From Takakia lepidozioides (taxonomy: Eukaryota; Streptophyta; Takakiopsida; Takakiales; Takakiaceae): a DNA stretch of 64,000 nt. Every line of letters starts with the position of its first letter. Positions within the stretch are counted from its first letter, which is position 1. Below, piece after piece: positions 22,596 to 33,886 of the stretch. Under the pieces are notes generated by a model. That model did no database searches. It saw only the letters and a program-made list of their open reading frames with translations, and had not been told where the DNA came from. The stretch is taken from contig CM060733.1 of assembly GCA_030704615.1 (NCBI GenBank), forward strand, positions 5,642,001 through 5,706,000, in the 5' to 3' direction. A program made the translations under genes and the position numbers.

Positions 22596-24300
22596 TTAAT
22601 GGACCTTCACGTAACTAAGAACTTCCAGAGAAGCATGATCCTCAAAGCCCACGAGATTGCCAACATGATTAAGTGAGAAACGACCAACAAGTTTCACGGC
22701 GCTCAAAGTTTTTACCACAGAGAGCTTATTTGAACGATGGGCATCATTCAAACTTTGTTCATCAAGGCCAACGATTGCTTGCACCCAATCAACGTTGACA
22801 TGCACTTGCACAACACCGTCTACACCATGAACATTCCCTATGATATAATCTTATAAATTGCAATGCCCATTGTGCTTGCATGCATTGCAGTAGAACAGAC
22901 CGTCGTCTTGCTTCACAATGTCAGCAAGGCCACAACCAGCACATGCTCGTTTGACAGAAGAGATAGATGGAGCTGCGATGTAGAACGTACAAAAAATAAA
23001 TAAAAATACTATTAATAATTTATTTTCATATTCTAAGTTATATTAGATTTGTCATGACACTGTTCATATGATCAATTGAATAATCATGAACAACTAACTA
23101 GCAACTTGGATAATCCTGTAGACAAGATTTCTACGTAGTAGCTTCAAAATCATCGAGAATTCAAATCACAACCAACGTTTGTAACTAGCAGTCTTTGGTC
23201 TTCGGTGCAAGGACAATGTTACTAACTACTAGCTTCGATTTCATATCTCGGGTAATCATAGATAAAATTTCTAACTAGTACAGCTCTCTGTCTTCATAAT
23301 CAAATACCTAGGTTTCTAATAGTTAATAGCTTGTTGGCCAATCAACAATTACACTGAAGTTCAGACTCAATTTGCCCCTGCCCATACATTAAAACTACTA
23401 GATCCTAAGATTAAATGTGAATATACCTACGTTGTGATACCATTCAATCCGTGAGCTGTATGGGCTTCATGCACACAATGGAGTCGCTCCTTAATGTCCT
23501 CGTTCACCACAGGTGCAAAAATAGTGCATGATAGTGTAATAAGCCGAACGTTCTCACTTGAGGTTGAACCAACGTTTTTTTAGGAGAGTGTAAGTAGGCT
23601 CTCCACAACGATACTGTTGAACCAATCGGTCTTACTCCCCATGGAGACAAGGTAGATAGCTCACCTGCAAACAATCCATGAAAATATTGAGAATTGGATT
23701 TGTATTGACTTATAGTTTCATTCACAAAAGATGAACATGTGGGAGCTTTTACAAGTTAGAGTAGAGCGCGTACAATTTGGATATCAGACTGTGTGTTTTC
23801 ATCCGCAACGGTAATCTCGAATTTGCTGTCGACTTCTCCACGTACGGCGATGACCACCATCCCAATAGTAGCAGTAGCAATTTTTTCATGCACTTTTTGG
23901 GCAAAGCTCACGATAGTTTCACCAACGAGAAAGTGAAGAGAAAATGGAAATAAATGGAGCGATGATCTCCACTTTGGTGGCTGAGCTGATCTTGACCACA
24001 ACATCCATGTCTCCCTCTTTCAAATTCTGCTTATTACGGACGGAGGAGTTCTCCAAACGTATTAAAGCTCCTCGTTGTTGGAATCAGTCTGCACAAGAGA
24101 ACTAGATATTGTGATGATCACCGTAGTAAACCCATAGATGTCTGTAAACTCACAATGCAAGTATGAGAATGCACCTAGGGAATCAAAACACTGTTGGTCC
24201 GCTCCCTCTTGATCACAGTTGTCATGATAAGTTAGTACACACAAACAATTACCTCTCACAATTACACTGACGGTCACTGAGAAGACACACACTGTGAGGC
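22596..24300 (-). pseudogene. Zinc-ribbon/OB-fold-like relic, possibly RPA1-like
   Basis: On the minus strand RACAGCGLADIVKQDDGLFY then CNACKHNGHC (about 22855-22950) forms a CxxC...CxxC zinc ribbon, immediately followed by GNVHGVDGVVQVHVNVDWVQ and an OB-like piece down to 22596. Upstream pieces at 23756-24004 (GMVVIAVRGEVDSKFEITVA) and 24062-24292 may be earlier parts of the same gene. Single-strand-binding RPA1 proteins have a zinc ribbon in DNA-binding domain C, and plant Helitrons often carry RPA-like genes. The identity is inferred, not certain. Confidence 0.4.
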
Positions 24301-25051
24301 TCTCAAGGTGATATGCTTATCTTATAACGAGTCTGAAAGAGCTTAACTACATGATTATGAAGATCCAATGTATGATTTTAGACCATTTGTATATTTTTTT
24401 CGTATCTTCACAAGATTTGTTTTTGTATTTTCATAAGTAAAGGCATAGCTTGAAGATATCAAGATGCCGTATCGAGAAGACATATCTTGATGTGCGTTGG
24501 TGCGCCGTCATACAAAAGTGCATAATTACAGATAATTCTTTTATGTTTGTGATCTGACAGCGTATCTTGGATAATCATGGACAACTAAGGGTACTAGACT
24601 AGACGTAGCCTGAATGTAACAGTTATCAAATCTATGTAGTAGTGACAAATCTGCATTGACACGTTAGCATGAACACATTAACACATTAACAAATAACTTT
24701 ATTCCATATTCTAGAAAGGTGTATTTGGCATTTATGTTTGTTGAGACCATAAGAACACACCTTGCTAACGTAATTGTCTCGAATGGTCACTCTATATGAA
24801 GTGTTTCAGCATACAACCACCAACAATGATGCTTAGACTAATATGGAGGCAAACATGTCCCATCATATTGTAGGGTATGCATTTCTCAGAAGAAAAGGCC
24901 TTCGGCAAATGTATCAACTCTTATCTACATCAACAAGTTTCCAGCTGGAAATTTTGCATCCACTGCGTTCACCTCCACATTTGATGAAACAGTTTGCAAG
25001 GGTAACAAACTAAAGTTTACATACATAAGCAATTTGGGTGCTTATCATTAC
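24301..25051. other. Spacer, no gene seen
   Basis: I see no coding or repeat signal here beyond scattered AT-rich sequence. Confidence 0.5.
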
Positions 25052-25340
25052 TCAAGGAACATGGTGGATGCCACTATCTGCATCCTCTATGCTCCCACAT
25101 TTGGCAAACATGTCTACGAGCGTAGTATCCGGGATCATGTTTGGTACAATCCGAGTTTTCGCAATGTCAGCATGGACATGTTTGCCCTTTTCCAGGGCTG
25201 CCACGTAGGCACACGCCTTGATAATACAAATGTGACCTGGTTGGGCATCATCCCTTCCTGCATTCATTTGCTCATCAGTTTCCCAAGGCATTCCCACCAC
25301 CCTGTTTGGTATATCTTGCAATAAGTATATTATACGGGAT
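25052..25340 (-). pseudogene. PPR protein fragment, downstream part
   Basis: The minus-strand frame reads IIKACAYVAALEKGKHVHAD and LVDMFAKCGSIEDA, the L/S-type PPR pattern common in plant RNA-editing factors, preceded by a segment in another frame whose restored reading is AGYTKQGCGR-like. One frame change and no start. It is the downstream continuation of the fragment at 28185-28860. Confidence 0.8.
25221..25340. repeat. Direct repeat, copy A (about 119 bp)
   Basis: Begins 'taatacaaatgtgacctggt' and ends 'agtatattatacgggat'. It matches 28182-28304 at roughly nine bases in ten and in the same orientation. Both copies are PPR coding sequence on the minus strand. Confidence 0.88.
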
Positions 25341-25860
25341 AGCGCCTCTGATCTATTCCACTGGATGACTTCACAAATTGTTGTTGCTCAAGGTAATTGA
25401 CCCCATCTATCTCGATCCTGTGCCAGGTTGAGAAAGCATCTTTTGCTCTAATTTGCTCCGTAAGTTAATGAGCTTGCCCTGCTTTGAACAGAAGACAACC
25501 AGCTGGTTATGATGGTTACATAACAATACTCCAGATTGCTATACCCAGAGAAATATGTCCAGAAGACGTGGTTTGTAATCTATGAGCTATAAAGCACAAA
25601 ATCTACCAAATGTGACTTATAATTCCATGGATGAAAAGTTTACGGATGTCTACCATTAAAACATATTGATAATTTAATTTATTTAGGTGAAAACAGTGGA
25701 CCTGTACAACACAGATGCTAATGAGATATGCCAGTTGTGCTCAAAGTATTGCTGACTAGACTGCTGTGCACTACCTGTATCCCTTCCTGGATCTCTCTCA
25801 AATGCTTTCATGCTGTGCTACATTACTAAGTGGGCCATTGGGGGCCATTGTTGCGATCTA

Positions 25861-26270
25861 CATAGATGCTCTGGAGGGATACATTTAAAAGAATCATGGA
25901 GTAGGGGTGCCTTTGCATGGTGGATCAATGCAATCAGTACATCTCTACCCTGATGATGTTGCTTTCTTGGCAAAATTCCTGTCTTCCTTCAACGCCACCA
26001 TCGCATCCTGGAAGACTTCTCCGAAGACTATGGGCTGCAGGTCAATCTTTCTTAAACTGAGATCATGGTTTTTAATGGCCATGCGGATCGCAGATTCCAC
26101 TATAATGAGCAGGACATTGAGGTTGTCAAATCCTATACGTAGTTGGGTCTGGTTATCCACTCACCCAAATTTCAGTTTGCCTCAACTGCTATGGATAGAT
26201 TGACGAAGGGTAGGGCTGCCTCCATTCTCAGCTACGTTTGGGTTTGTCAATTTCAGGCCTCTGCTGTTTT
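25861..26270 (+). pseudogene. LINE reverse-transcriptase fragment
   Basis: Plus-strand frames, with shifts, read GGSMQSVHLYPDDVAFLAKF (the catalytic YADD box, here YPDD), then LEDFSEDYGLQVNLS and IMVFNGHADRRFHYNEQDIE, then VVKSYT, LGLVIHSPKFQFASTAMDR and LTKGRAASILSY. This is the palm and thumb order of non-LTR reverse transcriptases. It ends only about 35 bases before the start codon of the reductase gene at 26306. Confidence 0.82.
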
Positions 26271-26305
26271 AATCAACTCTGCCTCTCTGAAAGAAAGAAG
26301 ACAAG

Positions 26306-27834
26306 ATGTACAGAGCTGTTGTACAGGAGAGCTTCAACGAGAACGATCCTGAGGCGGCATTGACATTAGTCACCAAGGCATTGCCTCGGGCCGAGCCAGG
26401 GCAGGTGGTGGTGCATATCATATTGCGCCCCGTCAATCCCACAGACCTTGTTAACGTTCGGACAGGGAGGGTCATTCGAACGTTGAATGCGCCCACTACT
26501 CCAGGCTCTGAAGGCTTCGGCATTGTCCATGCGGTAAGCGTCATGTCCTCTTGAATTGGATTATATACCAGTTTATACACGGACGGCTTGTGCGCTCTCG
26601 TAGACGCGGCTTAAAACGCCAGAAGACTTACACTAGGGTGTGTCTTGGCTTTACTTTATTGTTGGATCAGCTTTGTTGTGCCCTCCTTCTGTTGGCCCTT
26701 AAAACCACGGCAGAGAAATGGTAGGTTCTAACATCTCCTCACACTGAAGGTAGGTCCATCATCCTGACTTTAGGGCAAGCAATGCAAGCTTCTACTCAAC
26801 ATCTCCACATCTCCACAATCAGGCTAGAAAATGCTTATAAGCTCCTTAACCTCAAAATCACATTCGAAACTGTAGTAGGTATTTTCCCCATTATGATTGG
26901 TGTAGGTATCCACCTGATTGTATGTCTCGTTTCGATTGCCCAAATCTCCATTTCACATTGTGGAGATTCAAATTCACATACCTCTGCATGACTACCTTTA
27001 AAGTTTGGAAGACTGCACTCTTGTTCACCAATCCTGCAAGTTGCTGTTCCGGTTTGGGTGCAGGTCGGGGAGGGAGTGACAAAGGTGAAGCCTGGGCAAA
27101 GGGTTGTGCCCTTCATGTGGGAAGCCGGGAGGAAGGGAGAGGGATCATGGCAGCAGTACGTTTCTGTTAGACAGGAATTGGTATGGTCAGTCCCAGACTC
27201 CATCCCAGATGAGACCGCTGCCCAGTTTGTAACCAATCCGTGGACGGTCTATGGAATGTTGCATGATCTTGCTGTTCCTGAAGGGGAGTACGTGTTGCAA
27301 ACTGCTGCTGGTTCTGTGCTTGGCAGGCAGGTGATACAACTGGCCAAGCACTGGGGCATCAAGACAATCAACGTCGTTCGCCACAGTGAACAAAAGGACG
27401 AGCTCAAGGCTCTGGGTGCTGACGAGGTCATTAGCTCCAGTGATGAAAATGTGGTGGCAAGGGTGAAAGAAATTACAGGAAACAGGCTGGCATATGGAGC
27501 TCTGGATGCTGTTGGAGGGGATCTCACCAAGGAGGTGTGCACAAGTGTGAGATTTGGAGGTCGGGTTTTTGTGTATGGAGTGTTATCAGGTTTCGATGCC
27601 ACAGTTTCCATCATAGACCTGTTCAGGGAAGTTCAGGTGACAGGATGGATTCTCTCCAATCACTATGACAATGAGGAGAAGCGCCAGACTTTCGTTGACG
27701 AGGTCTTCAAGCTCCTGGATTCTAAGATTATTCAGCCTCTTGCAGGAGAAAAGTTTGATCTTGCTGACTTCAAGACTGCCATTAAAAAATCCGAGGAAGT
27801 TGGTAGAGGTGGAAAGGTGTTTCTCACAAGCTAA
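26306..27834 (+). CDS. MECR-like medium-chain NAD(P)H reductase (trans-2-enoyl-CoA/ACP reductase type)
   Basis: Two exons, 26306-26533 and 27064-27834, phase 0 join, 332 residues; the donor is gtaagc and the acceptor is tgcag. The N-terminal GroES-like part shows PGQVVVHI, RPVNPTDL and PGSEGFGIVHAVGEGV. The Rossmann part shows QTAAGSVLGRQVIQLAKHWG and TINVVR. NPWTVYGML matches the block holding the active-site tyrosine of mitochondrial enoyl reductases (NPxTxYxML). Zinc ligands of alcohol dehydrogenases are absent. The family reduces trans-2-enoyl thioesters in mitochondrial fatty-acid synthesis, or quinone-like enones. No clear transit peptide is seen. The frame is intact. It lies within a PPR relic and just behind a LINE fragment, so its promoter is unusual. 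Confidence 0.8.
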
Positions 27835-28184
27835 GTAAACAATTCAGAGTCATGAAGCAGTGAGGGAGTACACCATAGCATCTCTAACAATATTATCACC
27901 ATACGAAGGCAGAAGACTGAAGGAGAGCCTAGTGTTTGAATGATGGCAAACATAAATCCCACAAAATTACACAAAGCTCTGGCTGATTAGTATTGGAATT
28001 CACTGAATATCCTCTCTGCTGATACAATGCCAGCTGAAACAAGTTCAACTAAACGAAGTCATGGCCTTCCAGAGTTATGATTTGAGGTCCACATTGAGCA
28101 TACAATCCTGGACTGAATGGTGCTTTCGGTGTGGATCACTGAACTTGTCAGTGGAAAGAAAAAGTCCAAGGAAACTCTTGAAAT
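27835..28184. other. 3' flank of the reductase gene
   Basis: No coding signal recognised; it is the right part of the block bounded by the 119-bp direct repeats. Confidence 0.5.
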
Positions 28185-28304
28185 AATACAAATGTGACCT
28201 GGTTGGGCACCATCCCTTCCTGCATCATTTGCTCATCAGTCTCCCAAGGCATTCCTACCACAACCCTGTTTGGTATATCCTGCAATCAGTATATTATACG
28301 GGAT
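28182..28304. repeat. Direct repeat, copy B (about 119 bp)
   Basis: Matches 25221-25340 in the same orientation with a few substitutions and small gaps (for example 'accctgtttggtatatcctg' here and 'accctgtttggtatatcttg' there). Confidence 0.88.
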
Positions 28305-28860
28305 CAAACCTCATTCATTTTGTCAAACATCTGATGTGCATCCACGATGTCTCTGCATTTGATGTACATGTTGATCAGGGTGTTGTGTAGAAACACGTTA
28401 GGTTTTAATCCAGTTTGGATAATGTGGGAGTGCACCTGCTTTCCTCTGCCATGCCTTTTGTCTTGATGCATTTGTTGATCAAGAGACAGGCGTAAGTATC
28501 TGAATCTGCTGAAATGCCTCCTTCATTCAAAATGAGCAGAGCCTCTTTCAGTTGTCTTGCATCACATAGTGTCCTCCCCGGTCCACAATTCCTAGAAAAG
28601 ATCTTGTGGACTTCTGTTCTTGGTCCTCTTTTGAAATGGGTGGCATGGTGGCAGTGTTTGATTTTATGGACTGTACTGCTGCTGCTGCTTCCAACTTGAC
28701 CATTTGCCTGTGCAGGTTTCTTGTAGCTATTAATCCACAATGCCTCATTGGTACTCTTGTGCTTGAAATGTAGCCCTCTCGAGTGGATCTGGAGCCACAC
28801 TCCATGCCTGTCTTCTATTCCTGCTTCAACAACAATAATAACTGTGTAGATCCTCAGCAC
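28185..28860 (-). pseudogene. PPR protein fragment, upstream part
   Basis: The minus strand shows DARQLKEALLILNEGGISAD then SDTYACLLINKCIKTKGMAE in the frame at 28405-28860, followed in another frame by FLHNTLINMYIKCRDIVDAH and MFDKMNE-type residues (about 28310-28400), then ILIAGYTKQGCGRNALG and EGMVPNQVTFV (28185-28300). These are successive PPR motifs. Frame shifts make it non-functional. The C-terminal continuation lies 2.8 kb away at 25052-25340. Confidence 0.8.
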
Positions 28861-29289
28861 CTGACACTGACAACCTAAAATCTATTTACCACACACCCCT
28901 ACCTTGGTACACATACTAGTTCCTATGCCCAATTGCTGACAAGATGTCAAACATATGTTGGGAGAGAGGGATGATGGCCATTAATTCATCTTCTTATCTA
29001 CATTTGCTGTAAAATAACAGACATGCACCTTTTTGCCTTGTTTGTCCCACCATTGACCGGGGTTTGAATTAACGTACTCCTTCCAAAGCTTCTCCTCTGT
29101 TTCCAATTTGCAGATATATGCCTGCAACCCCATTGGAAGTAACGTGCAAAAACACTCAGAACCAACATGGATTCACTGGATGAGCTGACTTCCAGAAGTA
29201 GACATCTGAAAAGTAGGGATGAATCTGACAAGAGGGAAAAACCAAGCCTAAAGTTTTGAAAAAGAAGATGGCCTCGCCGTGTTCTGCTT

Positions 29290-29970
29290 GAGTGTCATGG
29301 AAGCAGCTAGCTTTTCTTTCATTCGAGGAGGATTCAACCAACCCTCAATCTGTAGGACACTTTATCCACACTGCTGGAGTCTGTACTCCAGTAGCCTTGG
29401 ATTGGCCTGTGCAAAACCACTGGGGTGCAGTTGAGCAGCAATAATTTCAACAAAGCATCCAGGCTTCCAATTACCTTCTAAACACCAGGAAAACCGTGGG
29501 CAATACATTTCCATGGCCTGCTTAGAAACCATAACCTCTGATAGTGATTGAAAGAAACACTTTGGCAAACAAAATAACTCCACCACCCAAGAAAAACCCC
29601 ACCTGGCCATTGCGGTTGTCCCAGCGGTGAAAGATCTTTAAAGGACTCTTGCCAGCACTGTTCCATGCTCCATGGTTGACCTTCATGCTAGAAACTCCAA
29701 GAGCATGGCTAACGCATGCACCCTTTTGACAGGTTACGCTCTCGCTGGAAAATTATGAACTCTTCTGAATCTTTGTAGGGGACAGAGCGTTTTTGTCATT
29801 GTCGTGACCCCCGGCAACTATAACAGTGTTCCCAATAGCTCCACAAGCAAAGAAAGAGCGGGTGGTCGGCATGTCTGCATACCGGCTCCACATTTGAGTG
29901 AAAAAAATGCACGCATAAACTGACCTGTGAGTTTCCAAGGCGAAAGAACTGACGAGGCAAGGCACTTCTA
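29290..29970 (-). pseudogene. F-box/kelch-type protein fragment
   Basis: The minus strand at 29770-29895 reads RYADMPTTRSFFACGAIGNT then VIVAGGHDNDKNAL, a clear kelch blade of the plant kelch F-box family (DMPTxRSFFAC, VAGGHDxxKNAL). The next part at about 29362-29610 (GYGSK-like, QAMEMYCPRFSW) could be following blades but needs a frame change. No F-box, start or intact frame was found. Confidence 0.55.
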
Positions 29971-30529
29971 TGCAAAGTTGTGTTTTTGGTGGAATCTCCG
30001 AACCTTAAATGGTAGAATCACAGGGGAAGGGGGATTCTGTGTGTTATGCTTCAATTCAAAATGGCATCATTGCCAACTTTCTCAGGTATTTGATTGGTTA
30101 CTTAGAGGGGAAATTATGTCTTGCTGCAGACTAATCTCTTTTGCATCAATGCAGGTGTTGTGTGTTGTTCACATTAGGAGATTGACGTTCTAACTGGAAG
30201 AGGGGCAAATGCAGCAGGCAGCAAAGTAGAAATGGACAGCGCTGAATTGCATACAATCGTGACTCACACAGTAAGCGTTTTAATCCCAAGCCAATATGTA
30301 CACACCCACCTCCATAAAAATTAATTATCAATGAAACCTCCACAGGGAACTGGGAACATGCAAACAGAGGAACCAGACGGTTGTACCTTCAATTTAGTTG
30401 TTAACTGAGGAACCCATTCTACAATACGAGGTGTTACCTGGAGAAGGTACAACAGGATCTTCAAACCGTTTGACACCTTTGCGTGCTCCCCCCTCTATAT
30501 GTAGGAGGAGCCAATAAAACTGCGTGTTA

Positions 30530-30615
30530 GAAGACAGGCACTGACAAAAAAACAAACCTGTCAAAAGTGAAGCTTTGTTTTTTTGTCGATTGCGTGTCTT
30601 CTGACAGGCCTTTTT
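30530..30615. repeat. Imperfect inverted repeat (about 29-bp arms)
   Basis: 'agaagacaggcactgacaaa' with the following A-run at about 30529-30557 pairs with 'tttgtttttttgtcgattgc' and 'gtcttctgaca' at about 30577-30608. It may be a small foldback element; T-rich words 'tttgacaggccattttt' recur at 30940-31040. Confidence 0.6.
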
Positions 30616-30689
30616 GAGCGCTAGATGACTAAAGTTGCCCTTTCACAACCGGGAGCAGTATATGAGACCGCTTGGAAGATCAAAATCCT

Positions 30690-30925
30690 GGAAATCCTCA
30701 AGACACCCCCTCAAGTGTAGAGGCCTGCATGCAACACACGGTGGACGCAACTGACCGCCCACAATTCAATCCCTTGAGGATATGTAACCCCCCTTTCATT
30801 TATGGGCCATGGAGGCACACAGCACGACACCACCAACAATCCCACACACGGCTTTGAACCCCAAACCACCAGGGCGACACATTGTGCACTTACCAGCTGA
30901 GCTACCAGCAAATGTGCTTGCAAAT
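30690..30925 (-). mobile_element. tRNA-derived SINE
   Basis: Reverse complement of about 30850-30915 reads TGGTAGCTCAGCTGGTAAGT (A box) and GGTTTGGGGTTCAAAGCC (B box), the internal pol III promoter of a tRNA head. The body shares the block 'aacccccctttcattta...gggccatggaggca' with SINE copies at about 38160-38230 and 41940-42000. The tRNA fold itself is not complete. Confidence 0.75.
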
Positions 30926-31809
30926 TTTCTATGTAATCATTTTGACAGGATTTTTTTTTTTTGGCCATTTTTGGTCGTCATTGCCTTTCTTTTGACAGGC
31001 CATTTTTTTGGTGGCCTTTTTTTGCCTGTCAAATGCCTTGTGACAGCTGCAAAAATCAGCCTTGAATCGTAACAACTTATTTTAAGAAGTTCACACTTCT
31101 TTTCATTTATAATTTATAATTTAATGTGATAGGATTGCCTGAAAGGCCAAAAATTTGTGAACCTGCAATGTTGTCTGTCACAGTAAAGTTTGTTTAACGT
31201 CCACTGAATTTACAGGGCCTACAGTGAAAGTCAAAAAAGAAATTAATCTATCACAAAAATGGAAGGCCGACCTGTCAAACAATAGCAATGCGAGTATGAA
31301 GCGCCTCAGAATTTTGTGTGGCCTCGTCGTAATGAGGCCGCAGGGTGCAGAGGGGACAGGGACCTGACAGCGGGCCCCGCTACATTAAAACGATCCCTAT
31401 TCCCCGTTTCTCTTATATATGAAAAAAACTACAGCGTGTTGGCACGGTGGAGGTTGTGGTCTGGTGGTAGGTCGATGGCGATGCGGCGGTATTCTAAGTC
31501 CTTGACGCATGAAGCTAGTTTGCTCCTATATTAATGAGACGGCGGGCCCCATCGTCTGACCAGCCTCATTAGCCAATAAAAGAAGTAAACCACCTTGCAC
31601 AGCGTGTAGATGTATACATCCGAAAACAGAGCCTCCAAAGCAACTGATCGGCTTGATTCTCTCTTGATGTCATCGTCAGTTTCGCTATGTCTGTACTAGC
31701 CTTAAAATTTCTCCTTGTTTCTTCCTCTTCTATGCACAGAGTTGCTCAAGTAGTTTGAAGTGCACTGATCACACCAAAGGCAACTGCAGTGCTCTGAACT
31801 GTATCAACC

Positions 31810-33886
31810 ATGACCTTAGCCATGGATCTCCAGCCTTGCAGCGTGCTTGCTACTGCAATTAAAGATGTGTGGATTCCACCTGAGATGCAACATCAAGACA
31901 TGCACTCTAGCAAGCAGTTGTCGGATTTCGTGTGCCCCGAGCATCAGCGACCCACCATTGCTCACAATGACTTCCAGGGAGGCGATCAGATCCCAATCAT
32001 TGACCTCGCAAAGCTCAAGACAGGTGATGAGAAAGACAGAGAGGGCTTAACAAGGGAGATGATGGAGGCGGGCTCCGAATGGGGGTTCTTTCAACTGGTC
32101 AACCATGGCGTGCCCCTCGAGATCATTGAGAAGCTACAATCGCAAGCACGCGTTTTCTTTGGTCTTCCTCTAGAGCGAAAACAGAAGGCGAGGTTCGGTG
32201 GCCGAATAGGTGGCTACGTCGGAGGTAGCCCGAGAAAGCAGGCAGCCAGCCCTTGGATGGAGGGGTTTCTCTACTACGGAGATGTAGGATCACGTAAATC
32301 GAACTTGAGAGAGTACGCACAGTTATGTCTTGAGGGTTCAGAGCTTGAGCAATTCAGGTACAAACTTAAAATCTCAGCTGCTCGACGTAGCGGCTACTTA
32401 AGTCACTTTCTTCATATTTTCCGAGCAACATTGAAGTCTTTTGTTCAAATACCCTTCTCCTTGTATATGAATTATACTCCCATCTCTGACGTGCAAGTTC
32501 TTGAGTTGAGCCTTCCTCACATGAACTTCGTAATTGTACACATGGTGGGATTCTCTCTGTCTGCCTTCCACACAAATTAGTTCCGGATGAACCGAGTCAG
32601 ATTCCCAGAACAGAACACTACCACTTGAGGAATCATCCTATCTAGATGATTGCAATATCCAGCTAGGCTAGTATCAGTTGATTGGCATGTATGCTGAAGG
32701 GAAGTGGAGCCTGTGTCGGTTCTTCACGTGATCTTGGCAAATTCCTTCCCAAGGACGCGCAACCATCGTTCGTGCTGGACCTACGATCATTTTTCAGTAT
32801 CAGTACAGACATCCAGCACAGATATGCCGCCAACTCATGACAAGCTGAGTTCTTCAGTCGTCACTGGCCAATTCCATTAATGTCTTCAGCTTCAGGAGCG
32901 GCTTATATTTTCTTGCCCTTCTAGAGTACTCAGCTGATTTCAAGTGATCAATAACAAACATCTGATTGCACACATACATATGCATCTCTATATTCTAAGT
33001 GGTCCTGATCTCAAGACGAGTACTTGTCGTTCTAGATTCTCATGAGATTGGTATTCATTTCAAATGCAGCACTTGTCTTGAGGAGTTTGAAAGCTATGTG
33101 GACAAGGTTGCTTTGGACACCTTGGAGCTTTGGGCAGAGGGCCTTGGGTTGCATCCAACCTTCTTCACGAACTATTTTGGAGAAGGAGGGTTGATGAAGG
33201 GCACTCGCTTGATCAACTACCCACCTTGCCCTGCGCCTTCGCTCACCCTTGGGCTGGGAGCCCACGCAGACTGCTCACCGTACTACTACAAGACGAGACT
33301 GGAGGATTGCAAGTACAAAAGGATGGTGTCTGGCTTACAGTTAGACCTCGGGTTGGTGCACTCATCGTCAATGTTGCTGATCTTGCTCAGGTATCATGGC
33401 TGACACAAAAAGCAAAGATTATGTAATCTCAGAATTATTGGATTTCTTCTACACATGACTCAAATCATGTCAAAATGATGTGAGCCATGCACTTGCAACC
33501 TCTCCAGTCTTGTGTCAGATGAGCTGCTGGGAACCTCTGCACGGTGATCCATACCATCGCGCAGATATCCCCGTGTAAATAAATCTCGGACATTTCATGT
33601 CAAATCTATGAAGTCAATTAGCTCTACACTAATAGTACAAGCTCATCTTTCTCCACAGGGATTGATCAACGGGCGACTGAGAAGCTGCGTGCACAGGGTT
33701 GTTGTGAACGCCACAGTGCCTCGACTCTCGGTGGCGGCCTTCTACAGCCCCGAAGTGCCAAGCACACCCATCTCTGCTCCCGCAGAGCTCGTGGACCAGC
33801 ACCACCCTCGCCTCTACCGCCCCTTCTGCTTCGCTGCCGACGCGCCCCACTGGCTGCAATCCTTTGCCATCCCCTCCCCTTCATGA
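31810..33886 (+). pseudogene. 2-oxoglutarate/Fe(II) dioxygenase with a frame-breaking deletion (gene or recent pseudogene)
   Basis: Exons 31810-32357, 33070-33390 and 33659-33886. Exon 1 has the DIOX_N part: GDQIPIIDLAKLK, EWGFFQLVNHGVP, and SPWMEGFLYYGD. Exon 2 has ALDTLELWAEGLGLHPTFF, TRLINYPPCPAPSLTLGLG and AHAD (the H and D of the iron site), then must change frame to continue as LTVLLQDETGGLQVQKDGVW and PRVGALIVNVADLAQ. Exon 3 has NGRLRSCVHRVVVN (second iron His) and RLSVAAFY (RxS, which binds 2-oxoglutarate). Between GAC of the HxD motif and CTC of LTVLL only two bases remain where nine are usual: a seven-base loss. The outer splice phases also demand this correction. The subfamily (hormone or flavonoid oxidase) is not assigned. 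Confidence 0.85.
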
